43,906 nt of DNA from Bacteroidales bacterium (lineage in GTDB: Bacteria > Bacteroidota > Bacteroidia > Bacteroidales > F082): assembly GCA_014860665.1 (NCBI GenBank), contig JACZJI010000100.1, positions 1 through 43,906 on the forward strand, read 5' to 3'. How positions within the stretch are numbered: the stretch's first letter is position 1; each line of letters starts with the position of its first letter. A model generated the notes under the pieces. That model searched no databases. It was not told the DNA's origin and saw only the letters and a list, made by a program, of their open reading frames with translations. Made by a program: the position numbers and the translations under genes. Positions 25,981 through 33,278 of the stretch are shown piece by piece.

Positions 25981-26541
25981 TTATTGAAGAGAGTCCTCTT
26001 TAATATTCAGGACACCTCTGATCCCGTATATAGTTTGGTGGGTAAACGATTCATTGGACACCATGCTGTCGCCTAAAATGGTTTCGTTGGGACCTACGAT
26101 TTTCACGAAACTGGGAGCAGTGATTTTTTTTGTCCATTCATTCCATATCAGATTTTCCGTGTACAGGGTCTTATGGGTATTGAGATTCTCAACCATCACA
26201 TTGTTTCTGGCTTGAAGGATTTTTAATTTTTCTTTTCGGATTCCATAGTTGGCCTTTAAAATGGAGATAGGCCTTCCTGTTGTGTCGTAAAACTCGACCT
26301 TAAATCCCTTTGGAAACTCTGTATAAGGAGCATCTCCATCATACTGAAGCATAAGTGGGCTGGTAAGAACCAGTTGTAATCTTCCGGAATCGGTACGCTC
26401 ATAGCGGATGTCGCTTGCAGAAACAGCAGCAATAGTGTCCTGTGAAGTCAGATTTTGAACTGTCTTCATTGAGTTTTCACAAGAAAAAAGCGCCCCCACC
26501 AATAAAACAATGGAGGCGCTTTGTAATAGTTTCTTAAGCAT
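25981..26541 (-). CDS. lptC: LPS export protein LptC (186 aa lipoprotein)
   Basis: Inner-membrane component of the lipopolysaccharide transport bridge, linking the LptB2FG transporter to LptA. Residues 1-20 are a signal peptide ending in a lipobox, L-F-S-C, so Cys20 is probably lipidated; this is the Bacteroidota form, rather than the transmembrane anchor of E. coli LptC. The rest (about 35-180) is beta-rich, with the jellyroll-type strand pattern of the LptC/OstA family, including the E-F-P-K-G-F-K-V-E-F-Y-D strand pair and a late I-x-G-x-x-G-V-L-N-I motif. Its place between the TPR gene and the CorC-family gene is where lptC is usually found in this phylum. Confidence 0.88.
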   Translation of the reverse strand: MLKKLLQSASIVLLVGALFSCENSMKTVQNLTSQDTIAAVSASDIRYERTDSGRLQLVLTSPLMLQYDGDAPYTEFPKGFKVEFYDTTGRPISILKANYGIRKEKLKILQARNNVMVENLNTHKTLYTENLIWNEWTKKITAPSFVKIVGPNETILGDSMVSNESFTHQTIYGIRGVLNIKEDSLQ

Positions 26542-26559
26542 TTTTATGTCTGGTCTTTA

Positions 26560-27957
26560 CTATTTCCCAGAAGACCGAACTATAGTTTCTTCATTAATCC
26601 AGCAACCTACCTTATATTTTTCTCCTGGTTTCAGGTTATAGAAGAATAAGTTTTCCGTTGTGGGGAAATGTTGTTTGTAAATAGCAATTCTCTGATTCAT
26701 TGCATCAGCCAATTCCGGATCTACCTTTTTAGCCTGTTCATATTTATCAACAGCAGCCCAATAAGCCACCAACTTGGTAAGATCGTTAGTTCCGCACTTT
26801 GATGCACTTTGAGCATACAAATCACCAATCATTTCGTAAGCCAAGCCGTAATTAGGATTAACTTTTAAGGCTTTATATGCCATTTCACGAGACTTTGGAT
26901 AATCGTTCAACATCTGATAAGCCTGAGCCATCAACATATCAACTTCAACAGTCCTATCATTATTGTCCGTAAAATTGGCTTGAGACAAATATTTAATGGC
27001 ATCATCATATTTATTCCGTTGCATCATCATTTTACCAAGAAGCAGTGCCATATCGGGTGATGGCGAAACTTTATACAAGTTTACATTAGCGTCATAATAC
27101 AATGAGTTATTATAGCACTGTTTTGTTTCCAGAGCAGCTAGAATTTGTTTCAGTAAATCAGGATCCTCCGGAGTTGCATTGAATTTTTTCTGATACATAT
27201 TGACCAGGATATCGCAATTGGCAAATGGCTGGAATGTTAAATCAATATTTTGTTTAATATTCTGATATTCCATTACTTTACCGGCATTATTCTCTGTCTG
27301 ATAAGCCTGGAGGCGTTGATTGACATAACCCATAATCTGGGCGTAGGTATCAACAACTGCTGTTGTATCGAGTTTACCTTCATTTGCCAGCTGGGTAGTC
27401 AATCTGAAATAGTAAACAAATACTGCTCCTAAAGAATTATCCTTATCCAGAGCAACAGATTGTTTCAGCAAATTGTAAATAGGCATTTCTTCTGATGGAG
27501 CTACTTCGTATAAATCAATAGCCTCTCTTCCCAAGAGTTCACCCTTCTGAGGAATGGTGGTATTGAACTTATAGGGGAAATAATTCAGTCTTTGATCATA
27601 AATTAACTTCAACGTATCAACCAATGAATTTTTAACTTTTGGTGAAGTTGCTTTTTGAATTCTGTATTTAATCATCTTGGCACCGTCGATATAAATATTT
27701 TCAGTAGAACGGGGACAATTATTAAAAGTCCAGTACCAGGGACTAATAGCATCATTAATTACATTGTTAGTATAATGACTTTCTCTCCATTGTTTGTAAA
27801 ATTCTCTGTATAACGACAAATTCATGATGCAGGTAACACTGTCTTTACCATATCTGGAGCCGTTGTCCTGCGGAACGGTGCTGGGGATGGGGTTTAAAGC
27901 CATCGCTGAGAAACCAAGACTCAATCCAAGCAATAAAATTAAGACTTTTGCTTTCAT
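26560..27957 (-). CDS. Exported TPR protein (465 aa)
   Basis: Periplasmic tetratricopeptide-repeat protein. Residues 1-20 are a signal peptide (Met-Lys-Ala-Lys, Leu-rich core, cleavage near Ser-Ala-Met-Ala). The best TPR units lie at about 305-430: a helix pair with N-K-Y-D-D-A-I-K-Y-L, the next with A-Q-A-Y-Q-M-L-N-D-Y-P-K-S, and P-N-Y-G-L-A-Y-E-M-I-G-D-L-Y-A. Upstream helices are probably degenerate TPRs. Single Cys residues recur. It ends 19 bases before lptC starts and begins 22 bases after the outer-membrane-protein gene, so it belongs to the same operon. A role in assembling envelope components is likely from context; the binding partner is unknown. Confidence 0.82.
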   Translation of the reverse strand: MKAKVLILLLGLSLGFSAMALNPIPSTVPQDNGSRYGKDSVTCIMNLSLYREFYKQWRESHYTNNVINDAISPWYWTFNNCPRSTENIYIDGAKMIKYRIQKATSPKVKNSLVDTLKLIYDQRLNYFPYKFNTTIPQKGELLGREAIDLYEVAPSEEMPIYNLLKQSVALDKDNSLGAVFVYYFRLTTQLANEGKLDTTAVVDTYAQIMGYVNQRLQAYQTENNAGKVMEYQNIKQNIDLTFQPFANCDILVNMYQKKFNATPEDPDLLKQILAALETKQCYNNSLYYDANVNLYKVSPSPDMALLLGKMMMQRNKYDDAIKYLSQANFTDNNDRTVEVDMLMAQAYQMLNDYPKSREMAYKALKVNPNYGLAYEMIGDLYAQSASKCGTNDLTKLVAYWAAVDKYEQAKKVDPELADAMNQRIAIYKQHFPTTENLFFYNLKPGEKYKVGCWINEETIVRSSGK

Positions 27958-27979
27958 TTCAATTAAAATATTAAGTTAA

Positions 27980-29260
27980 TTATCTGTATTTCGGTTTTAT
28001 AAACCAAGTTAGGTCTACAATATTTATTCCAAAACTTAAATTAAAGAAACCATCCTTTACTAAATTGTTTTGCAAAGTACCATGACTTCCTATTTCAAAA
28101 CCAACATTCAAATTACTGGGATTCCTCTTGAACGGAAATTTCACGCCTCCCGTCACTGCAAACTCATTAATAGAAGTTCCGTAAAGGGAGAGGTACGATT
28201 GCTGATAACGCATTCCTAAACGATAAGACATCCTTTTACCCAAACGGGAAATTGTAGTGTGAGTAGGAGTATATTCACCACCAACAGCAATAGTAAACGA
28301 CTGTTGCAATGAGTCTGATTGACCAAAGGACCTGAATTGGCTCCAATTTTGCCAATCAATATCTGCTCCCACTAACCAATGCCCTGGCTGGGTATAGGTA
28401 AAACCAATGCCATAATGTGCAGGAATTAATAATTTTCCGTTTTCACTGGGTACATATTGAATAGTATCCCTAACATCAGCCGGAGTAGAACCGTAGCCAC
28501 CAGTTAAACTTGTTGCCAACCAATAACGGTTAGCTGAGACATTCACTTTATTACTGTATACAGCTCCCAGTGTAATTACCCGTCCCTTCTTTAAATGAAT
28601 ATCGTATTGCAATCCCCAATCATAGAGAAGATTCCCAACTTTAAGATATTGTTCTGTTTTCGTACCAAAAACCTCCAATGAATCAGGAGAATAAACTATA
28701 TTGTAATACCGGGTGTTTCCGAACAAATAAGATACATTCACACCCACCCGGAGATTTTTGGTGATCTTGAATCCGTTCCCCCAATAAATACGTGTCAGTC
28801 CTCCTTGTCCCCAACGTTCACTGGTCATGTTTCCAAAACCGGAAACATTAAAGTTATCAAGAATGTCATATCCGGTTTTACTGTATGGCAAAACTCCAAA
28901 ACTGGAACGCCACCAATTTGTTACGGGAAAACCAATTTCCACATGTCCTAAAGTCATATAATTGTAAGACTGTGAATTCTGGGTAGTACTTAACGATCCA
29001 AAATCAGCAATAATACCGGTTTGGAAAACAAACGATTTTGAAACAAAATTAGCGTAAGATGCCGGATTCGAAGGATTAATTGTAAAAGGATCGGTAAAAC
29101 CGAGGCCAATTCCACCCATACTTTGCTGCTGAGTACTAACACCTTCCCCATACAAGCGTCCCAAACCAAATCTTGAAAAAGGAGAATTTATATCTTGCGC
29201 ATTCAACGACACGGCAAGAAATACAAGACCTACCAGTAAACCTAATTTATTTTTCTTCAT
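27980..29260 (-). CDS. Predicted outer-membrane beta-barrel protein (426 aa)
   Basis: A signal peptide (residues 1-21, ending Leu-Asn-Ala-Gln) is followed by an opening N-S-P-F-S-R-F-G-L-G that is typical of a Bacteroidota outer-membrane protein family usually encoded next to coaX. The remainder shows alternating hydrophobic/polar strands rich in Tyr, Trp, Gly and Asn, with turns such as N-P-S-N-P-A-S-Y and a last strand ending in an aromatic-rich W-F-I-K-P-K-Y-R, consistent with a 12-14-stranded barrel. No plug or TonB box is seen. It overlaps coaX by 14 bases. Its transport role, if any, is unknown. Confidence 0.8.
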   Translation of the reverse strand: MKKNKLGLLVGLVFLAVSLNAQDINSPFSRFGLGRLYGEGVSTQQQSMGGIGLGFTDPFTINPSNPASYANFVSKSFVFQTGIIADFGSLSTTQNSQSYNYMTLGHVEIGFPVTNWWRSSFGVLPYSKTGYDILDNFNVSGFGNMTSERWGQGGLTRIYWGNGFKITKNLRVGVNVSYLFGNTRYYNIVYSPDSLEVFGTKTEQYLKVGNLLYDWGLQYDIHLKKGRVITLGAVYSNKVNVSANRYWLATSLTGGYGSTPADVRDTIQYVPSENGKLLIPAHYGIGFTYTQPGHWLVGADIDWQNWSQFRSFGQSDSLQQSFTIAVGGEYTPTHTTISRLGKRMSYRLGMRYQQSYLSLYGTSINEFAVTGGVKFPFKRNPSNLNVGFEIGSHGTLQNNLVKDGFFNLSFGINIVDLTWFIKPKYR

Positions 29261-29984
29261 TAAAATCTAGAATTTCCTTTAAACCTTCCAAAACAATATT
29301 TGGGGCTGCAAAGATGTTATTTTTTAATCTTTTATCAAAATATTTATAATCACCTCCTCCAACAATGATTCTTAAATCTGCAAATTGTCGCCTGTAATCA
29401 TCCATTATTCCGTCAACTTCCGCAATTAAACCATTCATCACTCCAGAGAGAATTGCATTTTTTGTTGTATTTCCGATCATTGGTACCTTTTCATCTACAG
29501 CTTGAACCAACGGCAATTTATCTGTATATGCATTCAGCGCCTTAAACCGCATTGTCAGTCCTGGACTAATTCCTCCGCCAAGGTATTCAGCATCCTGATT
29601 AATAAAATCATATGTGATCGTTGTACCTGCCACCACTGCTAAGACATTTTTTTTCGGAAATCGGGCCATAGCACCAGCTACAATTGCCACCCTGTCTTTT
29701 CCAAGACTTTGAGGCGTTCCGTACAAATTTTTAAAAGGCAGCGGAGTATTTTCATCCATCTTCAAAAAAAAGCCACACTCTCTAAGAACTTCGTCAAATT
29801 CGCCGGGATAATTTCTTACCGCCGACAAAACCGAGGTATCCACTTTTGGAAAAGTTTTCAAGATTTTGCGTAAAAAATCAGACTCAGGGCTTTCGTATAC
29901 CTGAAGGTCTAATAATTTATTTTCCTGAAAAATAGCAAACTTCGTACGGGTATTCCCTATATCAACGATTAGTTTCAATCCCAT
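29247..29984 (-). CDS. coaX: Type III pantothenate kinase (245 aa)
   Basis: First enzyme of coenzyme A synthesis: phosphorylates pantothenate with ATP. The ASKHA-fold signatures are seen: the phosphate-1 loop D-I-G-N-T-R-T (Asp8) at the N terminus, G-K-D-R at 95-98 (Asp97, in the catalytic region) and G-G-G-I-S-P-G at 136-142. One conserved position deviates: the family's D-x-G-T motif reads V118-A-G-T-T, so the usual Asp is Val. Length is typical. It is the first gene of the cluster leading to lptC and ppiD, overlaps the following gene by 14 bases, and has its own promoter at 30002-30032. Despite the substitution I still call it CoaX, since the rest of the protein is intact. Confidence 0.9.
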   Translation of the reverse strand: MGLKLIVDIGNTRTKFAIFQENKLLDLQVYESPESDFLRKILKTFPKVDTSVLSAVRNYPGEFDEVLRECGFFLKMDENTPLPFKNLYGTPQSLGKDRVAIVAGAMARFPKKNVLAVVAGTTITYDFINQDAEYLGGGISPGLTMRFKALNAYTDKLPLVQAVDEKVPMIGNTTKNAILSGVMNGLIAEVDGIMDDYRRQFADLRIIVGGGDYKYFDKRLKNNIFAAPNIVLEGLKEILDFNEEK

Positions 29985-30001
29985 AATTCAATTCCAAGGT
30001 A

Positions 30002-30032
30002 CAAAAATACGCTATAAGGGAATATCCACAAA
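30002..30032 (-). promoter_or_regulatory. Bacteroidota-type promoter for the coaX operon
   Basis: Minus strand: TTTG (30029-30032), 19-base spacer, TATTTTTG (30002-30009). Transcription would start near 29996, giving a leader of about 12 bases. Confidence 0.65.
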
Positions 30033-30082
30033 ATTTGGAGAGCATTATGAACATGAATTTTTTACTTTTTTAAGAATTCTTA

Positions 30083-30112
30083 TTTGTCAAAACAAAAAAA
30101 GGTTTAATTTTG
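30083..30112 (+). promoter_or_regulatory. Bacteroidota-type promoter for tRNA-Phe
   Basis: TTTG (30083-30086), 18-base spacer, TAATTTTG (30105-30112), both exact to consensus, about 17 bases before the mature tRNA 5' end. Confidence 0.7.
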
Positions 30113-30128
30113 CCGCTCCAAACAACAA

Positions 30129-30201
<73 letters not shown>

Positions 30202-30216
30202 CAGGTTAAAATAGTT

Positions 30217-30254
30217 AAAGCCCTGAGAATTAGAAATTTTCAGGGCTTTTTTAT
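30217..30254 (+). terminator. Terminator after tRNA-Phe
   Basis: AAAGCCCTGA (30217-30226) pairs with TCAGGGCTTT (30240-30250 region) and the stem extends inward by further A-T pairs to a small AGA loop; a T-run follows (30247-30252). It may also act for the convergent flavoprotein gene ending at 30294. Confidence 0.85.
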
Positions 30255-30293
30255 TTGACTTGTTTTTGTTCCGGAAAGTGTTTTTCAGGGAAA

Positions 30294-31532
30294 TTATGAC
30301 ATGCACGATTCGCCGGCCAGCCAACCGGTAGAATATGCAATTTGCAAGTTATAACCTCCTGTGTCAGCATCCAGATCGATGATTTCTCCTGCAAAATAGA
30401 GTCCGGAAATTTTTTTTGACTCCATGGTTTTAGGCATGATTTCTCTAGTCGGAATACCTCCTGCAGTAATAATGGCTTCTTTAAAGGAACGGTGTCCAAT
30501 GACCTCGAAACGCAGATTTTTTAAAAGATTACGAATCTGTTTTCGCTCGGCTGAGGAAACCTGATGACTATCCTTTTCTGGGTCAAGGTTTAATAACTCT
30601 ATAAAAACAGGAATCATCGAAGCCGGCAACCAGTTTTTAAACAGGTTTCCCAGTTTTTTCTTTCCCTGCTCATTTAGATCCCTTAAAAGACGTTTATCCA
30701 GTTTTTGATCATCAAGCGCAGGTTTTAGATCAATACTGACTTCAACTTTGTTGTTTTTGTGCAATTCGGCAACAGCTTTTCTGCTTAAAGTCAAAATGAT
30801 TGGACCAGAAAGTCCGAAATGTGTAAAAAGCATTTCGCCAAATTCTTCTGCCGCTTTTTTACCATTGATCCAAACTATTGCATTCACATTTTTCAACGCT
30901 AAACCTTGAAGCTTTTGTGTCAAATCTCCTTTACAAACCAACGGAACAAGTGAAGGCAAAGGTTCTTCAATTGAATGTCCAATACTTTTCGCTAATCTAT
31001 AGCCATCACCTTCTGAGCCCGTTCCTGGATATGATTTCCCTCCAGTGGCAAGAATAACTTTATCACATCTGTATTCCAAGCCATTGGAGATTAATCCCTT
31101 TATAGAGCCATTTTCAACAATCAGGTTTTCGACTTTGTACCCACACTGTAATTCAACCTTCAGCTCGTTTACCCATTTTAAAAGACCATCCAGCACATCT
31201 TTACTTTTGTTGCTGGTAGGAAAATACCGGCCACCCCTTTCCAAGGTGGATTCGACTCCGTACTTTTTCAAAAGATTGATGATATCATCAGAATAAAATT
31301 TAGAAAATGCATTACGAAGAAAACGTCCATCGGGAAAAATATGGGTAATAAACTCTGCAATAGGTGCCACATTAGTGATGTTACATCGGCCTTTACCTGT
31401 AATTAACAGTTTACGACCCGGGAGCCTCATTTTTTCCAAAATCAAAACCCTGCCTCCCTTTTCAGCCGCTCTGCCGGCAGCCATCAAACCAGCCGGCCCG
31501 GCACCTATTACGATGACATCAAAATTTTTCAT
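30294..31532 (-). CDS. BaiN/HI0933-family FAD-dependent oxidoreductase (412 aa)
   Basis: Flavoprotein of the HI0933/YhiN family, widespread and of uncertain physiological substrate (one member, BaiN, reduces bile-acid intermediates). Start set at ATG 31532; three further codons upstream begin with TTG and are ignored. The FAD-binding Rossmann motif G-A-G-P-A-G-L-M-A-A-G begins near residue 9, followed by the family motif K-L-L-I-T-G-K-G-R-C-N-I-T-N near 43-56. Other signatures are G-G-K-S-Y-P-G-T-G-S-E-G-D-G, F-G-L-S-G-P, and the C-terminal F-A-G-E-I-I-D-L-D-A-D-T-G-G-Y-N with the FAD-contacting region. It stands alone on the minus strand between tRNA-Phe and the signalling genes. Confidence 0.9.
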   Translation of the reverse strand: MKNFDVIVIGAGPAGLMAAGRAAEKGGRVLILEKMRLPGRKLLITGKGRCNITNVAPIAEFITHIFPDGRFLRNAFSKFYSDDIINLLKKYGVESTLERGGRYFPTSNKSKDVLDGLLKWVNELKVELQCGYKVENLIVENGSIKGLISNGLEYRCDKVILATGGKSYPGTGSEGDGYRLAKSIGHSIEEPLPSLVPLVCKGDLTQKLQGLALKNVNAIVWINGKKAAEEFGEMLFTHFGLSGPIILTLSRKAVAELHKNNKVEVSIDLKPALDDQKLDKRLLRDLNEQGKKKLGNLFKNWLPASMIPVFIELLNLDPEKDSHQVSSAERKQIRNLLKNLRFEVIGHRSFKEAIITAGGIPTREIMPKTMESKKISGLYFAGEIIDLDADTGGYNLQIAYSTGWLAGESCMS

Positions 31533-31538
31533 GCGATG

Positions 31539-31546
31539 CAAAGATA
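31539..31546 (-). promoter_or_regulatory. Possible -7 box for the flavoprotein gene
   Basis: Minus strand TATCTTTG, matching TAnnTTTG, but only 6 bases before the ATG at 31532, which would give an almost leaderless transcript. No clear -33 box. Confidence 0.3.
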
Positions 31547-31780
31547 TTCCATATTACCAATGCTAGTCAGATATTTATAAAATCTATCTGCTCTCAGAAA
31601 AAGCTGACCTTATCTTTTTACTGTTAAAAGGAATCCGGTTTTAAAAAGAGTTTGAAAATCTGTTATTTGATTATCAAAAAACCATTACTTTTAAATCCAA
31701 CAACGAGACTGATTAGCATTACTGATACGCATAACTCGCGCCTTTCTGAAGTACGAAACTATAACTCAACCCATAGCATC

Positions 31781-32596
31781 ATGAAAAAAACTGAAGAGAA
31801 AACCACTGAAAAACTCCTCAGAGAAAAGGATCAGTTAAAAATCAAAGTTTTGGAACTGGAAAAAAAGTTAGCTGAACGAACAAGCGAATTGCAGAATGCA
31901 CGCAATGAGCTGGAGACATTCACATATTCTGTTTCTCATGATTTACGTGCCCCTTTGCGTGCGATCATGGGTTTTTCAGAAATTATTTCTGAAAGATATT
32001 TGAATTCATTTAACGAAGAAGCTATTCAATATTTTAATTTTATACGTGAAGCCTCTGAAAATTTAGGCAGTCTGATTGATGATTTGTTAAAATTATCCAG
32101 GTTACTTCAATTTAAGCAAAAAAAGGAGCTTGTAGATATTGAAATTATCGTCAACAACGTTTTAAAAAATCTCAGCGAAGAAATTAAAGAACAGAAAGCC
32201 ACAATAAAACTGCCGGAATATATCCCCTCGTGCAAAACCAGCAGATTTCTGCTTGAACAAATTCTTCATAATCTTTTACACAATGCTTTGATTTATCACA
32301 AAATGGACGAGAATCCTGTTGTAGATATCAGTTTAAAAAAAGACAGGAAAAATATAACCGTAGCGGTCAAAGACAACGGGATCGGGATTCCGGAAATGTT
32401 TCACGAAAAAATATTTAACGTTTTTCAACGGCTTCATTCACAGGAAGAATTTCCCGGAACAGGAATCGGCCTTGCGATTGTAAAAAAAGCTGTCGAGAAA
32501 CTGGAAGGAGAAGTTTTTGTCAGCTCACAGCCCGGATTTGGAGCAACTTTTACAGTTATTTTACCGATAAAAAATTCTAACGATGGCCTGGAATAA
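31781..32596 (+). CDS. Sensor-less histidine kinase (271 aa)
   Basis: Cytoplasmic histidine kinase without a recognisable input domain. I start it at ATG 31781; an open frame runs upstream but from a TTG and with unconvincing composition. Residues about 1-45 are a charged coiled coil, which may be a dimer stalk. The HisKA domain follows, with phospho-accepting His53 in S-V-S-H-D-L-R-A-P-L-R-A, the form common in phytochrome-like kinases that pair with Rcp-type receivers. The HATPase_c domain has its N box (H-N-L-L-H-N-A), G1 (D-N-G-I-G-I-P) and G2 (G-T-G-I-G-L-A). A stand-alone receiver gene follows 92 bases downstream, so the two probably form a kinase-receiver pair. The signal must come from protein contacts or the coiled coil. 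Confidence 0.87.
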   Translation: MKKTEEKTTEKLLREKDQLKIKVLELEKKLAERTSELQNARNELETFTYSVSHDLRAPLRAIMGFSEIISERYLNSFNEEAIQYFNFIREASENLGSLIDDLLKLSRLLQFKQKKELVDIEIIVNNVLKNLSEEIKEQKATIKLPEYIPSCKTSRFLLEQILHNLLHNALIYHKMDENPVVDISLKKDRKNITVAVKDNGIGIPEMFHEKIFNVFQRLHSQEEFPGTGIGLAIVKKAVEKLEGEVFVSSQPGFGATFTVILPIKNSNDGLE

Positions 32597-32614
32597 ATCT
32601 TGGAATAGAATGAT

Positions 32615-32647
32615 TTTGAAATTGAAAAAAGAAATTGTGTAATTTTG
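32615..32647 (+). promoter_or_regulatory. Bacteroidota-type promoter for the receiver gene
   Basis: TTTG (32615-32618), 21-base spacer, TAATTTTG (32640-32647), about 41 bases before the ATG at 32689. Confidence 0.55.
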
Positions 32648-32688
32648 AAACTGATATTAAAACCCTATAAGGAATAACCTCATCTCCA

Positions 32689-33129
32689 ATGAAAAGGCCT
32701 GCAAATATTTTATTAGTTGAAGATAACAAAATGGATGTTGCTTTGACCCTGGATGCCTTCAGGGAAGCTCGCTTGGAAAATAAAATACAGTTAGCCGCAA
32801 ATGGTCAGGAAGCTCTGGATTATGTCTTTGGACACAGTAAATTCAGCGACCGACAAAAATATCCAATCCCGGATATTATCCTGCTCGATTTAAAATTACC
32901 TGGCATCAGCGGCCTGGACGTTTTACGCGAGATAAAAAACACCAACCTTGTCAAACGCATTCCCGTTATCGTTCTAACGTCGTCACGTGAAGAAGGGGAC
33001 CGGGCAATGAGTTATGATTTAGGAGCAAACAGTTATCTGGTCAAGCCCATCAGCTTCAGCGGTTTCATTGATGTCGTAAGAAAAATAAGCGATTATTGGT
33101 TTAGCCTTAATGTAGAACCTCCCCGGTAG
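32689..33129 (+). CDS. Stand-alone response-regulator receiver, Rcp1-like (146 aa)
   Basis: A single REC domain without output domain. Acidic pair Glu11/Asp12, phospho-accepting Asp67 in I-I-L-L-D-L-K-L-P-G, Thr97 and Lys119 in Y-L-V-K-P-I are all present. The insertion between beta-2 and the Asp strand (G-H-S-K-F-S-D-R-Q-K-Y-P), and the layout L-V-E-D-N-K-M-D, are typical of Rcp1-type receivers that serve phytochrome-like or PAS kinases. The neighbouring kinase at 31781-32596 is its likely partner. Without an effector domain it probably works by phosphotransfer or by protein binding. Confidence 0.92.
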   Translation: MKRPANILLVEDNKMDVALTLDAFREARLENKIQLAANGQEALDYVFGHSKFSDRQKYPIPDIILLDLKLPGISGLDVLREIKNTNLVKRIPVIVLTSSREEGDRAMSYDLGANSYLVKPISFSGFIDVVRKISDYWFSLNVEPPR

Positions 33130-33156
33130 AAAACCATAGCAAATTTAATGGTTTTC
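33129..33156 (+). terminator. Possible weak terminator after the receiver gene
   Basis: GAAAACCAT (33129-33137) pairs exactly with ATGGTTTTC (33148-33156) around a 10-nt loop. The stem is A/T-rich and overlaps the stop codon, and the U-run is short, so this is uncertain. Confidence 0.35.
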
Positions 33157-33278
33157 AAGAAGTCTCCCAGGATTCAGTTATTTGTAAATGAATCTTTTTT
33201 AGCATTAAACTTTATAAAGCCTGTTAGCAACAATTATTCTTTTGAAACCACAAAATCAGAAACTGTAAAACCCAAATT

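Noticed and set aside
31652..31780. 43-residue N-terminal extension of the sensor-less kinase
   Set aside because: It begins with TTG, has unconvincing composition, and the ATG at 31781 directly precedes the coiled coil; the extension would not supply a sensor domain.
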